From: Bryobacteraceae bacterium
GTDB lineage: Bacteria; Acidobacteriota; Terriglobia; Bryobacterales; Bryobacteraceae
Direction of reading: 5' to 3'
Assembly (NCBI GenBank): GCA_019748195.1
Contig: JAIEPW010000014.1
Coordinates: 1-64,000 of the forward strand
Length of the DNA: 64,000 bases
Every line of letters starts with the position of its first letter. Positions within the stretch are counted from its first letter, which is position 1. Of the stretch, positions 60,946 to 64,000 are shown piece by piece. Made by a program: the position numbers and the translations under genes. The notes beneath the pieces were generated by a model. The model did not search any database, had not been told where the DNA came from, and saw only the letters and a program-made list of their open reading frames with translations.

Positions 60946-62964
<2,019 letters not shown>

Positions 62965-63004
62965 GAACTCCCAGTGTACCCGCCGGAAGTTCCATAATAA
63001 CCGC

Positions 63005-63877
63005 GTGACGCTGGAATTCTATCCCTTGCGCTTTTCGCTGGTTGCGCGGGAACGCGTCCGGTTTCCGGCGGGGAAGGCGGCGAACACGCTTCGCGGCGCC
63101 CTTGGCCATAGTTTTCGCAAACTGGCCTGCCGTCCGGACTGCGAATCGGCGCGCCGTTGCGAGTATCGCGTGGAATGCGACTACGCCCGCTTTTTTGAAC
63201 CGTTCGCGGCGGGCGAGGGCCCCAGCGGGCTTTCCGACTGGCCGCGCCCCTTCGTTCTTCGAGCCTGGCACCTGGACGGACAGAGCTTCGAGCGCAACGC
63301 GACTTTCGACTTTTCGCTGCACTTGTTCGCGGTGCGCGACCCCGCGGTCCTCCGGCTGGTGGAAGCGATCGCCGCAATGGCGCGCGCCGGATTCGGGCCG
63401 GCGCGGGGCCGCGCCGAAATGGCCAGCGTCACCGGCATGGCGATCCAAACCCTCAGCCTGTTGCCGCGGCGGGAGGCGAGCCGGGTCGCCATCCGCTTCC
63501 TCACCCCCACCGAGCTGAAGTCCGGCGGAGGCTTGGCTTCCACTCCGGAGTTCCCGGTCCTGTTCGCCCGCATCCGGGACCGGCTCAGCATCCTTCGAGC
63601 GCTTTATGGCGACGGCCCGCTGGACATCGACTTCGCGGCGGAGGCCGAGCGCGCGCGCGACATCCGCATGGTCCGCTGCGACACTGAACGCGTCCGCCTG
63701 GAACGAAGGTCCAGCCGCACCGGAATTACCCACTCCCTGGGGGGATTTACCGGCGAGGCGGAATACGAAGGCGATCTGACCGGATTCCTTCCCTATCTGG
63801 AAGCCGCGCAGTGGACCGGGGTGGGCCGCCAGACCGTTTGGGGCAAGGGCGAGATCGAAGTGCGATGCCGGAACTGA
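63005..63877 (+). CDS. Cas6-like RAMP protein, solitary
   Basis: A 290-aa protein with a C-terminal Cas6/RAMP pattern: [20 protein letters not shown] then [17 protein letters not shown], a Gly-rich loop typical of Cas6 family RNA-binding ends. The N-terminus has [20 protein letters not shown] and clustered Cys ([19 protein letters not shown]), a possible metal site. No CRISPR array or other cas gene is in the window. GTG at 63005 avoids overlap with uvrB; a longer ATG frame starts at 62963. Confidence 0.72.
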   Translation: MTLEFYPLRFSLVARERVRFPAGKAANTLRGALGHSFRKLACRPDCESARRCEYRVECDYARFFEPFAAGEGPSGLSDWPRPFVLRAWHLDGQSFERNATFDFSLHLFAVRDPAVLRLVEAIAAMARAGFGPARGRAEMASVTGMAIQTLSLLPRREASRVAIRFLTPTELKSGGGLASTPEFPVLFARIRDRLSILRALYGDGPLDIDFAAEAERARDIRMVRCDTERVRLERRSSRTGITHSLGGFTGEAEYEGDLTGFLPYLEAAQWTGVGRQTVWGKGEIEVRCRN

Positions 63878-64000
63878 TCGAGCACCGCGGCATCCGCGGC
63901 ACACTGCACCGCGTTTCCGGTTCATGGTGGCTCGCGCTCGCCCACGGGGCTGGAACCAACTCCAATGCTCCGCTGCTGGTCGCTGTCGCCGAGGCACTGG
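63865..64000 (+). CDS. Alpha/beta hydrolase, KANL3/Tex30-like (5' partial)
   Basis: The first 45 codons are present and overlap the Cas6-like gene by 13 nt. WWLALAHGAGTNSNAPLLVA matches the early LAHGAG-x-x-x-x-x-P block of Tex30/KANL3-type hydrolases. The catalytic region lies beyond the window. Confidence 0.65.
   Translation, partial: MPELIEHRGIRGTLHRVSGSWWLALAHGAGTNSNAPLLVAVAEAL

Overview
The window is GC-rich and looks like an Acidobacteriota (Bryobacterales/Solibacter-type) chromosome carrying a large integrative and conjugative element. The host guess rests on a TIGR03437-like fragment (a C-terminal domain typical of Solibacter relatives) and on the style of the right-hand chromosomal genes; it is an inference. 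The element fills about 1-54751 and ends in a 47-bp copy of the 3' half of a tRNA-Lys(CUU) gene (54705-54751), a classical integration-site core. No integrase, relaxase, VirB10 or VirB11 is visible, so these presumably lie left of the window.

Region 1 (1-15440) is a type IV secretion/conjugation operon: VirB3-, VirB4-, two tandem TrbJ/VirB5-, VirB6/TrbL-, VirB8/TrbF- and VirB9/TrbG-like proteins, a VirD4-like coupling ATPase and a replication-relaxation-like protein. In its middle, behind a structured 227-bp leader, sits an 875-aa protein with the signatures of two-barrel RNA polymerases (QDE-1/YonO/crAss-phage type), including a DxDxD motif. This is the most unusual gene in the window.

Region 2 (15441-34969) is a DNA-metabolism and maintenance backbone: Rad52-like annealing protein, archaeo-eukaryotic primase with zinc finger, N6-adenine methyltransferase, SNF2-type helicase, Gp157-like protein and SSB. 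Cargo interrupts it: a frameshifted DUF4265 gene, a CopG/PIN toxin-antitoxin pair with a frameshifted toxin, a probable graspetide-type ATP-grasp cluster, and a Ycf46-like AAA+/DUF1257/DUF2997/radical-SAM module whose AAA+ core is permuted (Walker B before Walker A).

Region 3 (34970-54458) is a PRTRC cassette (E, C, F ... B, ThiF). It is split by about 13 kb of defence cargo: a complete type II CBASS (CapV phospholipase, CD-NTase, Cap2 E1-E2, Cap3 JAMM protease), a type I restriction system with an XRE-HsdM fusion and a YgjP-like metalloprotease, a CopG/GNAT pair and an XRE/ImmA pair.

Region 4 (54705-57010) is the attachment core followed by a retron: reverse transcriptase, XRE regulator, small helical protein and a candidate msr-msd RNA. 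The RT reading frame ends inside the antisense of the tRNA remnant. Region 5 (57018-64000) is ordinary chromosome: MoaD-like protein, BNR-repeat protein, secreted protein, phenylalanine 4-monooxygenase, Rossmann protein, UvrB, a solitary Cas6-like protein and the start of an alpha/beta hydrolase.

All calls come from reading the sequence. No database search was run.
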